Below are positions 27,654 to 36,888 of a stretch of 64,000 bases of DNA, in pieces. Below the pieces are notes generated by a model that was given only the letters and a program-made list of their open reading frames with translations, did not search any database and had not been told where the DNA came from. The number at the start of each line of letters is the position of its first letter. Position 1 is the first letter of the stretch. Made by a program: the position numbers and the translations under genes. The stretch comes from Shewanella psychrotolerans (GTDB lineage Bacteria > Pseudomonadota > Gammaproteobacteria > Enterobacterales > Shewanellaceae): positions 1,488,001-1,552,000 of the forward strand of contig NZ_CP080419.1 of NCBI RefSeq assembly GCF_019457595.1, given 5' to 3'.

Positions 27654-29096
27654 ATGAATTCATTTAGCCGTTCGTTGAAAAAGCTTTCTTCTCAATCCAA
27701 ATCATTGGTTAAACGCACGACAGACAATCATATTCGATTAGCGGTAACAGGTTTATCTGGCGCGGGTAAAACGGCGTTTATTACAGGGCTGGTTAATCAA
27801 CTACTGCACAGTGGTATGGGGGGAAAGCACAATTCATTACCGCTTTGGCAAGTGGCTCGCGATGAGCGCTTATATGGCGTAAAACGAGCAATGCAGCCGG
27901 ATATGACGATTGCGAGTTTTGATTACGAAGGCGCGATGGAGGCACTTTGCGCTGAACAACCGAACTGGCCAGCATCTACCCGAAATATCAGCGAATTGCG
28001 TTTAGCAATCCGGTATCAGCCTAACAAAGGCTTGCGAGCCAAGTTTACCGACAGTGCGACACTTTACCTCGATATTGTCGATTACCCAGGCGAGTGGTTA
28101 CTCGATTTACCTATGCTCAAATTAAGCTATCAGCAATGGTCCGAACAGCAATCTTCTCGAATATCAATATTATCTCAGAGCGAATATTACCAGCCATTTA
28201 TTAACGCATGTGCAGGGATAGAGCTGTCTGCGGTCGCCGATGAGCAGCAGCTGAAAACCATAGCTAAGTTGTATCAGCAGTTGCTGAATGACAGCGTGGT
28301 CACTTACGGTTTTTACAATGCCCAGCCTGGGCGAATGCTGTTGCCGGGAGAGCTGGTCGATACACCTATTTTGGCTTTTTTCCCTCTGCTGGGTATCAAT
28401 CAGGCGCAAATTGAAGGTTTAGAAGACAGCTCAAAGGGCTCTTATTATCATGTCCTTAAAAAGCGCTATCAGAGTTATGTTTCTGGGGTGGTAAAGCCCT
28501 TTTATTGTGATTACTTTGCAAAGTTTGATAGACAAATTGTGCTCGTCGATTGCTTTACCCCGCTCAATAGAGGCAAGGCTCAGTTTGAAGATATGAAAAC
28601 GGCAATCGATGGCATTATGGCGAGTTTTAATTTTGGCCAATCAAGCGTATTAAGACGCTTATTCTCTCCCCGCATCGATAAATTATTGTTTGCGGCAAGT
28701 AAGGTCGATCATATTACTCGGGATCAGCAGGGTAACGTCCTGTCTCTGCTGACCCAATTAGTTAAACGTAGTCAGCAACACGCGCAATTTGAAGGCTGTG
28801 ATGTTGAGGTGATGGCGATTAGTGCGATTAAGGCGACTGTGCATGGCATGGTTCAAACTGGCGCGAAGCAAGTCGAAGTTGTAAAGGGCTGTGATCTGGC
28901 AACGCGAAAAGAGGTTACCTTATTTCCTGGTGAAGTTCCCAAGCTGTTACCCCAAGCTTCATTTTGGCAGCAACAGGGATTCGAGTTTGTTAACTTCGCG
29001 CCGCCGCGATTGACCGCAACTCTTGCAGATCCGCAGTTTGAACATATTAGGCTCGATCATTTATTGCAGTATTTAGTCGGCGATAAGCTGAGATAG
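27654..29096 (+). CDS. ycjX: YcjX-family P-loop protein
   Basis: A 480-aa DUF463 protein with an N-terminal P-loop (AVTGLSGAGKTAF, near residues 31-43). A GTPase-like DYPGEWLLDLPML segment follows near residue 143. The E. coli homologue is part of the extended Psp regulon; its molecular role is unsettled. It lies 52 bp after pspC and is followed by ycjF, giving pspABC-ycjX-ycjF as one probable transcription unit. The start ATG 27654 has only a weak Shine-Dalgarno (AGGTT). Confidence 0.92.
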   Translation: MNSFSRSLKKLSSQSKSLVKRTTDNHIRLAVTGLSGAGKTAFITGLVNQLLHSGMGGKHNSLPLWQVARDERLYGVKRAMQPDMTIASFDYEGAMEALCAEQPNWPASTRNISELRLAIRYQPNKGLRAKFTDSATLYLDIVDYPGEWLLDLPMLKLSYQQWSEQQSSRISILSQSEYYQPFINACAGIELSAVADEQQLKTIAKLYQQLLNDSVVTYGFYNAQPGRMLLPGELVDTPILAFFPLLGINQAQIEGLEDSSKGSYYHVLKKRYQSYVSGVVKPFYCDYFAKFDRQIVLVDCFTPLNRGKAQFEDMKTAIDGIMASFNFGQSSVLRRLFSPRIDKLLFAASKVDHITRDQQGNVLSLLTQLVKRSQQHAQFEGCDVEVMAISAIKATVHGMVQTGAKQVEVVKGCDLATRKEVTLFPGEVPKLLPQASFWQQQGFEFVNFAPPRLTATLADPQFEHIRLDHLLQYLVGDKLR

Positions 29097-29133
29097 TATT
29101 TCTGAGGTAACTCGATCCAGTGATAGGTTAAAA

Positions 29134-30219
29134 ATGACAGAAATATCGAGAAAAATTGAAAAGAAACAAGTCTTTGAGCAAGAGTCTGAGGCATCATCAA
29201 AGCCTCTTTTGGGCGCCAAACATTTTGATGAAGCGCTGTTGATCACCGAGGTGAGCGAAACAACTGAAGATGAGCTTGAGCAGTTGTTGGATGCTAAAGC
29301 TACTTTCTCGCAAGGATTTAAGTTGACTAAGAAACGTCGCTGGTCCTGGTTGGCTAAAGCGGCGTTTTTGGGGATTGGCGCAATAATTGTTAGTGAAACA
29401 GTATTGTCCTTGATGGAAGCCTGGCAGCACAGTCCTTGGTTATTTGGTTTGTACGCGAGTGTCACCGCTGTGGTTACGCTGTGGGCGAGCCGTATTGCAT
29501 TTGGTGAATGGCGTCAGCTTAAGCGATTACGCGGCGTTGAAGAGGCGCAGCAAGTAAGTGAGCGCTTAGCCTTAAGCATGCAAATTGGTGAAGCCGATCC
29601 TTTTATTGACAATATTTTGAGGAAATTACCTGACGATATCATCATTACTCAATATCGTGAATTGGTTAGAGAAGATCATAACGATGCTGAGCGTGTGTTG
29701 TTATTCGAATCATCAGTGTTAAGCCAAATTGATATAAAAGCGAAGAAGTTGGTTCACCGCTATGCGACAGAGTCTGCACTCTTATTAGCAGCAAGTCCTA
29801 TAGCGGTATTAGATATGGGCATTATTTTATGGCGTAATCAGAAGATGATCCGCGATTTAGCCAAATGCTATGGCATAGAGTTAGGCTATTGGAGCAGAGT
29901 TAAGCTTATCCGGTCAGTGATTGCTAACATCATCTATGCTGGCACGACAGAAGTTGTTACTGATATAGGTACTCAGTTGTTGTCATTAGAACTGTCAGGC
30001 AAAATCTCTGCTCGTATGGCTCAAGGACTCGGCGGTGGGCTGCTAACGGCACGACTTGGCTATCAAGCGATGGCGCTTTGTCGACCAGTGACGTTTAGCT
30101 CTGAAGCTAGACCCAAGCTGACTAAGATACATACAGCACTATTGGGCGAGTTAAAAGATTTCTCGCTTTCAGCATTAGGGAAAACGCGCTCTCGTAACAA
30201 AGATTTTACATCACGTTAA
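29134..30219 (+). CDS. ycjF: YcjF-family inner-membrane protein (DUF697)
   Basis: A 361-aa protein with a charged N-terminus, two closely spaced transmembrane segments (residues about 70-118) and a C-terminal DUF697 region with further hydrophobic helices (SALLLAASPIAVLDMGIILW). It accompanies ycjX in most Psp regulons; function unknown. The gene is last in the psp unit. No strong terminator is seen in the 110 bp before megL. Confidence 0.9.
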   Translation: MTEISRKIEKKQVFEQESEASSKPLLGAKHFDEALLITEVSETTEDELEQLLDAKATFSQGFKLTKKRRWSWLAKAAFLGIGAIIVSETVLSLMEAWQHSPWLFGLYASVTAVVTLWASRIAFGEWRQLKRLRGVEEAQQVSERLALSMQIGEADPFIDNILRKLPDDIIITQYRELVREDHNDAERVLLFESSVLSQIDIKAKKLVHRYATESALLLAASPIAVLDMGIILWRNQKMIRDLAKCYGIELGYWSRVKLIRSVIANIIYAGTTEVVTDIGTQLLSLELSGKISARMAQGLGGGLLTARLGYQAMALCRPVTFSSEARPKLTKIHTALLGELKDFSLSALGKTRSRNKDFTSR

Positions 30220-30330
30220 AGCTTAATTTTTGTCTATAGGTTTACTCCGAAGCGCTAAAAGGTTCATGGTAGGGAACCGCTTACATACACACCGAATAAT
30301 AACAGTGAGCGGCGATCTCGGAGGATTTAT

Positions 30331-31512
30331 ATGCAAGAAAAATGGAAGCTTGCCACTAAAGTTATTCACGCGGGACATCAGCGTGATGGACATGGTGCGT
30401 TAGTCTCGCCCTTATATCAATCAGCAACGTTTGTATTTGATAATGCAGAGCAGGGAAGCGCTCGTTTTGCTGGCGATCAGGAGGGGTACATTTATACCCG
30501 CCTTGGTAATCCTACGACGGCTGAATTAGAGCGAAAAATTGCAGCACTGGAAGGCAGTGATGCTGCCGCTGCGACAGCATCAGGTATGGCTGCAGTATCT
30601 GCTGCATTGTTGGCTAATTTAAATTGTGGCGATCACCTTATTGCTTCTAAAGCTGTTTATGGCTGCACCTATGTGTTGATGACAGAGCAATTACCTAAAT
30701 TTGGCATCGAAGTTAGCTTAATCGATTTTTGCGATATGGAAGCGGTAACTGACGCGATTGCCCCGCATACCAAGGCACTGTTTTGTGAAACCCCAGTCAA
30801 TCCACATCTCGATGTTTATGACTTGTCTTTAATGGCTAATATAGCTAAACAACATGATTTAGTAAGTATTGTTGATAATACGTTTATGACGCCGTTATTG
30901 CAGCGACCTTTGAGCTTCGGCATCGATATGGTGGTTCATAGTGCGACTAAATACCTTAATGGCCATGGGGATGTGATTGCGGGGCTTGTCTGTGGCTCTG
31001 ACGAGATGATCAATAAGGTTAAGTACGAGATATTGAAAGACTTTGGTGGCGTATTATCGCCCCATGATGCGTGGCTGATCCTGCGCGGATTAAAAACCTT
31101 GGATGTTAGACTCACTCGGCATTGTGATAGCGCACAACAGATAGCTGAATATTTAGATGCGCATCCTAAGGTGGCTAAGGTCTACTATCCGGGGTTGGCT
31201 CATCATCAAGGTCATAAGCTACTCGGCACACAGATGTGTAGAGCTGGTGGCGTTATCGCTTTTGAACTTAACACCAGTTTTGAAGGTGCTATTGCATTTG
31301 TTAACCATCTTAAGATGTTTACCATTGCGGTGAGTTTGGGCGACGCCGAGTCGTTAATACAGCATCCAGCATCGATGACCCATTCGCCGTATTCACCCGA
31401 AGAGCGTCATGCCGCAGGGATCGGCGACAATCTATTGCGTATCTCTGTTGGTTTAGAAGCCGTTGAAGATATTATTGGCGATCTGCAGCAGGCGTTCGAT
31501 TCTTTATCATAA
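30331..31512 (+). CDS. megL: Methionine gamma-lyase
   Basis: PLP enzyme of the Cys/Met metabolism family that converts L-methionine to methanethiol, ammonia and 2-oxobutyrate. The PLP lysine is Lys207 in SATKYLNGHGD. Cys112 in VYGCTY corresponds to the active-site cysteine (Cys116) that distinguishes methionine gamma-lyases from cystathionine enzymes. The C-terminal substrate Arg lies in NLLRISVGLE. Length 393 aa is typical. GGAGG precedes ATG 30331. It stands alone, with a terminator after it. Confidence 0.9.
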   Translation: MQEKWKLATKVIHAGHQRDGHGALVSPLYQSATFVFDNAEQGSARFAGDQEGYIYTRLGNPTTAELERKIAALEGSDAAAATASGMAAVSAALLANLNCGDHLIASKAVYGCTYVLMTEQLPKFGIEVSLIDFCDMEAVTDAIAPHTKALFCETPVNPHLDVYDLSLMANIAKQHDLVSIVDNTFMTPLLQRPLSFGIDMVVHSATKYLNGHGDVIAGLVCGSDEMINKVKYEILKDFGGVLSPHDAWLILRGLKTLDVRLTRHCDSAQQIAEYLDAHPKVAKVYYPGLAHHQGHKLLGTQMCRAGGVIAFELNTSFEGAIAFVNHLKMFTIAVSLGDAESLIQHPASMTHSPYSPEERHAAGIGDNLLRISVGLEAVEDIIGDLQQAFDSLS

Positions 31513-31516
31513 AAAA

Positions 31517-31549
31517 TTGGCTCAGGGGATACCTGAGCCAAATCTTGTT
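31517..31549 (+). terminator. Terminator of megL
   Basis: TTGGCTCAGG and CCTGAGCCAA form a 10-bp perfect stem over GGATA. The tail is only moderately T-rich. Confidence 0.75.
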
Positions 31550-31601
31550 GCATTTTTGGATGCTAGTTTTGTGCTTTAGTCTTGGGATCTAGTTTTTAAT
31601 A

Positions 31602-32993
31602 CTAGATAGTCCAGAATAGGTGAGCTATCACATAGAGAACTAACATGCTGATGAAATTAATAATTACACCAGCTCTCATCATCTCGGATTGTTTGATATA
31701 ACCAGAGCCATAGACAATTGCATTGGGTGGTGTCGCTACTGGTAGCATGAAGGCACAAGACGCTGCGATACCAATAAGTACTGACAGCATCACAGGGGAT
31801 AGCCCTAGTGCCTCTGCAATTGCGGCAAAAACAGGTACTAATAGTGCTGCGCTGGCGGTATTACTGGCAAACTCCGTCAACATCACCACGAAAAAAATTA
31901 CTGCGAAAGTAAATAGTGCCATATGGGTATTACCAAAGATATCCGTTACCCAATGAGCTAGAAATACACTGGTACCAGTCGCCTTTAAAATGGCGCTAAG
32001 GGTCAGGCCGCCACCAAATAAAATGAGTACGCCCCAGTCGGTGGTTTTTTCAATTTTTTTCCACTCAACGAGCCCAAGCCCTGCCAGTAAAACTACAGCA
32101 CTCAACGCGACAATCGTGTCAAATTGAGCAATCCCTCCTAAAGCGGCTGATAAAGGTTTACTAAAGATCCAGCAGCAAACCGTAGCGACAAATATTAACA
32201 AGGTAAGTTTACCTTGAGCTGTCAGGTGTTCACTGCTTTTAGGGATATTGCACATGACATTGAGGTTAGGTCTTAGATAGAGATAGAGTGCAATCAACAT
32301 GCTTGGCAGCATCAATGCGACAGTTAACAAACCAAACTCTAGCCAGTCGGCGAAGCTTAATCCTACTTGAGCTGCTGCGATAGCATTAGGCGGGCTGCCA
32401 ACCAATGTGCCTATGCCGCCAATGTTGGCCGAATAAGCGATGCCTAACAGCATGAAAAGATAAGTATTGCGATGTTCCTTGATGTCTAACTGCTGCAAAA
32501 TACCTAAGGCTAGCGGCAACATCATTGCGGCGGTGGCGGTGTTGCTTATCCACATAGATAGTAGAGCGGTGATCCCAAATAACATCATACAGGCAATGCT
32601 TAATTTCCCTTTTGATGCGGTGATCACTTTGTGGGCAATTCGTTTATCTATGCCTTGATGATTTAGCGCTGCAGCGAGTACGAATCCACCAAAGAACAGA
32701 TAAATAATAGGGTTAGCGAAGTTGCTCATTGCTGTTTTTGTTTCAAATACACCAAGGAGCACGCCCAGTATAGGGATGAGTATGGCGGTAATACTGATAT
32801 GAATCGCTTCGGTTAGCCATAATATGGCAGTAAACACCAAAATCGCCAGTCCGATATTGATGCTTTGTTCAAACGGTAAAAATAGGTATAGCAACACAAA
32901 CAGACCGATATCGGCAAAAAGGATAAGCAGATTTTTATGGTCATTTGGGCTTTTGTTAACCAGAGGTAGTGTTTGATTGGTCTCGTACGGCAT
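31602..32993 (-). CDS. DASS/SLC13-family sodium:anion symporter
   Basis: A 463-aa inner-membrane transporter of the divalent anion:Na+ symporter family (VcINDY type), which imports dicarboxylates or related anions. Both SNT substrate/sodium motifs are visible (SNTATAAMM near residue 150 and [11 protein letters not shown] near 378), together with the Pro-rich PPNA loops (VGSPPNAI and [10 protein letters not shown]). The substrate cannot be fixed from sequence; C4-dicarboxylates are a reasonable guess. A CRP-like site lies 21-36 bp upstream of the ATG. Confidence 0.88.
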   Translation of the reverse strand: MPYETNQTLPLVNKSPNDHKNLLILFADIGLFVLLYLFLPFEQSINIGLAILVFTAILWLTEAIHISITAILIPILGVLLGVFETKTAMSNFANPIIYLFFGGFVLAAALNHQGIDKRIAHKVITASKGKLSIACMMLFGITALLSMWISNTATAAMMLPLALGILQQLDIKEHRNTYLFMLLGIAYSANIGGIGTLVGSPPNAIAAAQVGLSFADWLEFGLLTVALMLPSMLIALYLYLRPNLNVMCNIPKSSEHLTAQGKLTLLIFVATVCCWIFSKPLSAALGGIAQFDTIVALSAVVLLAGLGLVEWKKIEKTTDWGVLILFGGGLTLSAILKATGTSVFLAHWVTDIFGNTHMALFTFAVIFFVVMLTEFASNTASAALLVPVFAAIAEALGLSPVMLSVLIGIAASCAFMLPVATPPNAIVYGSGYIKQSEMMRAGVIINFISMLVLYVIAHLFWTI

Positions 32994-33013
32994 TTATCGA
33001 TCCATCTCATTAT

Positions 33014-33029
33014 TGTAATGCGCGTCACA
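33014..33029. promoter_or_regulatory. CRP-like site upstream of the DASS symporter
   Basis: Read on the minus strand this is TGTGACGCGCATTACA, i.e. TGTGA-N6-T(T)ACA, close to the CRP consensus. Its centre lies about 28 bp upstream of the symporter start codon. It differs by one base from the second site at 33237. Confidence 0.6.
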
Positions 33030-33098
33030 TTATCCTAGCGGCATATTTGCTCCAAGGTTTTTTTGTGTTGCAAATTTTCTTTATTTTCAGACCTGCAG

Positions 33099-33114
33099 TG
33101 TGAGACAAGTCATG
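33099..33114 (+). promoter_or_regulatory. Possible degenerate CRP site
   Basis: TGTGA-GACAAG-TCATG has one perfect half-site and one poor half-site. It lies between two better sites and is recorded only as a weak candidate. Confidence 0.25.
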
Positions 33115-33236
33115 TAATAGATGCTATTTGTCTATTTAGTCATCACTTTTCGTATGAAATGATCAGATTTAGTTTCAGCCATGAAACTTTTCCCATGTTT
33201 GAGTAAACTTTTGAAATAAATTAAGAATGCTGAAAA

Positions 33237-33252
33237 TGTGACGCGCATCACA
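33237..33252 (+). promoter_or_regulatory. CRP-like site upstream of the comEA-like gene
   Basis: TGTGACGCGCATCACA has both TGTGA and TCACA half-sites intact with N6 spacing. It lies 135 bp upstream of the comEA-like start codon. The rest of the 393-bp divergent region holds no open reading frame that I trust. Confidence 0.65.
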
Positions 33253-33386
33253 CTCCGTGCAGGTGTCGATTGTTGGTTGTCCCGTATTGGCGGAATTTTT
33301 GATGTTGTTCTATGTTTTTAGTTGGGCCAAGGAGGATGGAACGCTGGCCCGATATTCGAAGATTATGGATTATTAAGGAAACTATT

Positions 33387-33680
33387 ATGAAAATGAAACT
33401 ATTAACCGCACTATTGGCTGGTGTATTGGCAACTAGTCCTCTGTTGGCTGCAGAGAAGATCAGCCCCGCAAGTGAGCAAGTTACAGTTGCTCAAATCAAT
33501 ATCAATACCGCAACGGCTCAGGAGCTAGTGCAACTTAAAGGCATCGGCAAAAGTAAGGCGTTAGCAATAATTGAGTATCGTGACGCAAATGGTAAATTCA
33601 AGTCTGTAGAGGAGTTATCTCAAGTTAAAGGCATTGGTAGCAAACTATTAGAGCAGAATCGTTCCCAGTTGATTCTTTAA
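33387..33680 (+). CDS. ComEA-like helix-hairpin-helix protein
   Basis: A 97-aa secreted DNA-binding protein. It has a signal peptide (MKMKLLTALLAGVLATSPLLA) followed by tandem helix-hairpin-helix motifs (ININTATAQELVQLKGIGKSKA and the second KGIGSKLLEQN). Homologues in Vibrio and others help pull transforming DNA into the periplasm. I use the ATG at 33387; the frame is open to 33312 but lacks a signal-like start. Expression may depend on CRP, as judged from the upstream site. Confidence 0.88.
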   Translation: MKMKLLTALLAGVLATSPLLAAEKISPASEQVTVAQININTATAQELVQLKGIGKSKALAIIEYRDANGKFKSVEELSQVKGIGSKLLEQNRSQLIL

Positions 33681-33713
33681 ACTTGATTCATCAATTAATT
33701 AGTTGATGTCTGA

Positions 33714-33742
33714 AAATGCCCGCAATAGCGGGCATTTGTATA
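33714..33742 (+). terminator. Terminator of the comEA-like gene
   Basis: AAATGCCCGC and GCGGGCATTT form a perfect stem over AATA. The tail (GTATATAG) is a poor T-run, so efficiency is uncertain. Confidence 0.65.
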
Positions 33743-33790
33743 TAGATTGGGCAGTTGGAAGTAAAGAATAGGTATCGCGTGGATATTCGC

Positions 33791-33819
33791 TTGATTGCTG
33801 TGCGTCCATAGTAGATAAT
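33791..33819 (+). promoter_or_regulatory. Promoter of ffs
   Basis: TTGATT (33791-33796) and GATAAT (33814-33819) are exactly 17 bp apart. They would start a transcript about 30 nt before the mature 4.5S RNA, whose leader would be trimmed. Confidence 0.65.
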
Positions 33820-33856
33820 GCAGCCGTCTTAAGGATAAGTATTCTTAAGAATCTAT

Positions 33857-33967
33857 GGTGACCCTAGGGTCCCCCCGCAATGATAACTTGTGAACTCGGC
33901 CAGGCCCGGAAGGGAGCAACCGCAGCAGGCGACTCATGTGCCGGGGTGTGGCTCTAGGGGAACCTCC
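33857..33967 (+). ncRNA. ffs: Signal recognition particle 4.5S RNA
   Basis: RNA core of the SRP that binds Ffh and targets membrane proteins to SecYEG. The diagnostic apical hairpin is present: GGCCAGGCCCGGAAGGGAGC with the GGAA tetraloop, followed by AGCAACCGCAGCAGGC. The ends pair (GGT..CCCTAG with CTAGGG..ACC). Length is about 111 nt, close to the E. coli 114 nt; exact ends are estimated from pairing. Confidence 0.93.
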
Positions 33968-34070
33968 AAATTCCTCTTGATTTCTTATTTCATCCTCGAA
34001 TTTTATAATAGCCCTAACGGCTAGAACAACAAGTCATCTAAAGCTGGTTTTAAAATACTGTTTACAGCGC

Positions 34071-34343
34071 TTATACGGCTCTATCTTTATTCAAATTCGC
34101 TTTTAGAAAGGCGCGTGATTTTTCGAGAGCAGCTTGTATTTCTTCTTTCATCTGTTTGAGTTCGTTGTAGTCTTCGAAAAAGTAGGTATCAACGAGATGA
34201 CGAATGTATCGAACGGGGAGTTGGTTGAGTGTCACGCAGCAAAGATCTGCCAAATAGTCCTCCGGCAACTCATCCATTAGTCCTTCATCTGATAGGATCT
34301 CCAATAAAAGGACTTCGTAGTAATTTCGAATTTCTAGTTGCAT
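34071..34343 (-). CDS. ComFB-family small protein
   Basis: A 90-aa protein with the ComFB pattern: IRNYYEVLLLEIL, then DYLADLCCVTLNQLPVRYIRHLVD. There is no signal peptide or membrane segment. ComFB was named from the Bacillus competence locus, where its role is unclear; family members in cyanobacteria have been reported to bind cyclic dinucleotides, which I cannot infer here from sequence. It lies 390 bp from the comEA-like gene on the other strand, with ffs between them. Confidence 0.8.
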   Translation of the reverse strand: MQLEIRNYYEVLLLEILSDEGLMDELPEDYLADLCCVTLNQLPVRYIRHLVDTYFFEDYNELKQMKEEIQAALEKSRAFLKANLNKDRAV

Positions 34344-34689
34344 CCGCTTTCTCCAAAGGTTCCGTATTGATTCACTTGAGCTTAATCTAGTTTGCTACCA
34401 TATTGTGTTTGCAGCAATAAAAATTTGACGTTCTTACTTGGATAATTCTAGCGGTTGTTTAGCGTATTTGCCTCTTATAATGTCAGTTACATTAAATAAT
34501 TAGCCAATTCAGATCCTCTCTGGTTAGGATCCTTAGAATTTGCAATTCAAAGCGTATTGATGAGGAAATGGTTACTCTTTTTTATCTCAGCTGATTCTGT
34601 GGGCGACGGAAATGTAAAGTGGGCTAAATTATTGCTGAGCGTATAGCGCGTTAGGGTGATTGGTACAACAGTTGGTGTATAGGTTACAA
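34344..34689. other. Intergenic stretch upstream of the ComFB-family gene
   Basis: It should contain the promoter of the minus-strand ComFB gene. On the plus strand there is an isolated TATAAT at 34477-34482 with a poorly spaced -35 (TTGTTT about 15 bp upstream) and no plus-strand gene behind it. I see no protein-coding frame. Confidence 0.4.
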
Positions 34690-34720
34690 GATAACGCCAG
34701 CGAAGAGTGCTGGCGTTATC
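34690..34720 (-). terminator. Hairpin downstream of the DUF2057 gene
   Basis: GATAACGCCAGC and GCTGGCGTTATC form a perfect 12-bp stem over a 7-nt loop, 25 bp after the stop. The T-run is weak on either strand, but the stem strength suggests a terminator for the dinG-to-DUF2057 unit. Confidence 0.65.
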
Positions 34721-34745
34721 GATGAGTTGGATAAAATACTCTGAT

Positions 34746-35438
34746 TTATAGCTGTTGAATTGCCCAGCTCATGAATTCTTTACGGGTTTTATCATCAGCG
34801 TGTAACCACCAATACTGTAACATTTGCTGAGCATGGTCGGCATCAGACGCATTTGCTGGCAGTGTTGCCGGTAACGTTGCAGCTTCAACAGAAGAGGTTG
34901 GTGTTGCGGCAGGAGTGTGTGCATTTGCTGCTACTGCTACACCAGTGCTTGTTGCAGCGGCGGCAGCCACCTCGATGTCTTTACCATCATTGCCACCAAA
35001 TAACTTACTGACAAAGCTGTCTTCTTTAATATCTGTTTGTGCCACTTTATAGTTAACGTTACCGCCATCTGTACGGGTAATAACTATTTGTGGTGCTTTG
35101 GCAAAGGTTTTAGGGCGCTTAATTACTTCACCCTCTGCAGGCATTAATTGATAGTCATGATCGCCATCTACCGCCAAAGTAACAATAAAAGGAGAAGACT
35201 TTATAAAGCTTTCGCTGTCACTGAAGTCATCTTGAATCATATCATGGTAGCGAATAGCAATTTTATGAGTGCCATTTTCTAAGCTTATGTCTGACTTGTG
35301 ATTGAATACACTGCTTTCTATTTTTTTACCATCGAGGGCTAGATACTCAAATGCCATTGGGATGGTTAAATTTGCAGCCATTGCCGAAGAGGCACCAAGC
35401 AGAGCGATTAAAGCGGTGATTGGCATTACTGATTTCAT
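34746..35438 (-). CDS. DUF2057 (YccT-like) exported protein
   Basis: A 230-aa protein with a clear signal peptide ([22 protein letters not shown]). The DUF2057 domain covers roughly residues 22-150. Next comes a low-complexity Ala/Thr/Pro linker ([20 protein letters not shown]) and a short C-terminal helical part ending in AIQQL. The periplasmic role is unknown; the E. coli relative YccT has been linked to curli inhibition. GGAGCAACA precedes ATG 35438, 9 bp after the priC stop. Confidence 0.82.
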   Translation of the reverse strand: MKSVMPITALIALLGASSAMAANLTIPMAFEYLALDGKKIESSVFNHKSDISLENGTHKIAIRYHDMIQDDFSDSESFIKSSPFIVTLAVDGDHDYQLMPAEGEVIKRPKTFAKAPQIVITRTDGGNVNYKVAQTDIKEDSFVSKLFGGNDGKDIEVAAAAATSTGVAVAANAHTPAATPTSSVEAATLPATLPANASDADHAQQMLQYWWLHADDKTRKEFMSWAIQQL

Positions 35439-35447
35439 TGTTGCTCC

Positions 35448-36110
35448 TTAACGATTTTGACGCTTATACGGGCGTTCAAACGCCTGAATACGATCTTCAA
35501 TATAGCTTATAGCTTGTCGGCACTTTCCTAAGCGGCGATGGACTAAAAGTATTTCATTTTGCAGTGCAATTTTGTCAGCACTATGACAGTTTTCAAGTTT
35601 TGATTGTAATTTTTCTATTTTTTGTTCAAACATTTGAACCCAGTTAAAATGTTTGTTTAATTCTTCATATAATTGGTGGCTATTATGCATCACACCTGTC
35701 GCAATCCAACCAAAACCACTCTCTGCATGGGATTGTTGACGACGCTTCTTAGCGTTGGCAAATCGCGATGCGCGTTGTTGCTCGGCAGACTTAACATCTA
35801 ATGTTGTCGTGTTAAGTGCTCGTCGAACGGCAGTAAATCTGTCTTGTATCCCTTCGCAGCTTAACGCAATGGTCTCTGTAGAGATATTCCCCTTTAGTAG
35901 TTTTTCTAGCTGAGCTATTTTTTTGCTCAGTTGCAATATACAAGGTTCCAGTTGAGCGCCTGTTTGGTCGAATAAACCTTGATTAAAACGCTCTGTATCA
36001 CTCAGTAACTTACGTTGGCCCTTTGCTAATTGGCTATCGTGTTGTAATACTTCTTGTTCTAATTGCTTGAGTTGGACTCTTAAACGATGGATTAGTTCAG
36101 CGGTTTTCAT
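35448..36110 (-). CDS. priC: Primosomal replication protein PriC
   Basis: Single-strand DNA/SSB-binding protein that reloads DnaB at stalled forks. It is 220 aa, longer than E. coli PriC (175), mainly because of a longer middle. The C-terminal core fits best: HRRLGKCRQAISYIEDRIQAFER against the E. coli segment ending RCRHALEKIENRLARLTR. The N-terminus MKTAELIHRLRVQLKQLE also matches. I choose the ATG at 36110, which overlaps the upstream stop codon as ATGA; the frame opens at 36125. It is third in a dinG-led run. Confidence 0.8.
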   Translation of the reverse strand: MKTAELIHRLRVQLKQLEQEVLQHDSQLAKGQRKLLSDTERFNQGLFDQTGAQLEPCILQLSKKIAQLEKLLKGNISTETIALSCEGIQDRFTAVRRALNTTTLDVKSAEQQRASRFANAKKRRQQSHAESGFGWIATGVMHNSHQLYEELNKHFNWVQMFEQKIEKLQSKLENCHSADKIALQNEILLVHRRLGKCRQAISYIEDRIQAFERPYKRQNR

Positions 36111-36880
36111 GCCCATGCACTCCATGCCAAGTTAATAGCGATTAGAATAACGATGGTAATAAATAGTGGGCGAATAAAGGGGACGCCAAATTTGATTGCG
36201 GTTCTTGCGCCAATGAATGAGCCTAGCATCATGCACAGCCCCATTGAGAGCCCGATAAATATGTTTACCTGTCCTAGAGCAAGGAAGACCACGAGAGAGG
36301 TGAGATTACTGATCAAGGTCATCGCTCTTGCGAGTCCGCAGCTATTAAGTACTGGTAACTTATATTGAGACACACTGCTTATCGTCCAAAATGCGCCCAC
36401 GGCTGGGCCTGCAAACCCATCATAGAATCCCAGTGGTAAGCCTTGGCACCATTGCTTTTTCTTCGAAGGGGAGCTTGTTGGCGCAACATAAGATGCCTCG
36501 CCCATAGAGTTAGGCTTCACTAAGGTATAGATGGCGATAAGAATGATGATTATGGGCAATAACTTCTCTAACCATTGGTTGTCGATAAGGTAAACCACAA
36601 CCGTGCCAAAGACCGCACCGATAAAAGTTGCGATTGAGGCGTGATACCAAAACCTTGGCGTAAAAAATTGTTTGCGATAGTAGGTAAATGCAGCCATTGA
36701 TGAACCAAAGCTTGCTGCGAGCTTATTTGTTCCGAGCGCAGTATGGGGTGGAATACCTATGGTTAACAGTGCCGGGATTGAAAGCAAACCGCCGCCTCCA
36801 GCTACCGCATCTATAAATCCTGCAATAAAACCGGTTGCGGCCAAAATGGCCCAGCTACTTGGTTCTAGAAGTAACTCCAA
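36107..36880 (-). CDS. TSUP-family (TauE/SafE) membrane transporter
   Basis: A 257-aa inner-membrane protein with about eight helices and the family repeat motif GFIAGFIDAVAGGGGLLSIP near the N-terminus, echoed by GLPLGFYDGFAGPAVGAF in the second half. The family exports sulfite, sulfonates and related anions; the substrate here is unknown. The start codon is TTG at 36880 with AGGAAG upstream, 8 bp after the dinG stop. Its stop overlaps the priC start. Confidence 0.88.
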   Translation of the reverse strand: MELLLEPSSWAILAATGFIAGFIDAVAGGGGLLSIPALLTIGIPPHTALGTNKLAASFGSSMAAFTYYRKQFFTPRFWYHASIATFIGAVFGTVVVYLIDNQWLEKLLPIIIILIAIYTLVKPNSMGEASYVAPTSSPSKKKQWCQGLPLGFYDGFAGPAVGAFWTISSVSQYKLPVLNSCGLARAMTLISNLTSLVVFLALGQVNIFIGLSMGLCMMLGSFIGARTAIKFGVPFIRPLFITIVILIAINLAWSAWA

Positions 36881-36888
36881 AGATCTTC

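Noticed and set aside
33099..33114. Third CRP site of equal quality
   Set aside because: Only one half-site is good, so it is listed as a weak candidate and not used in the pair argument.
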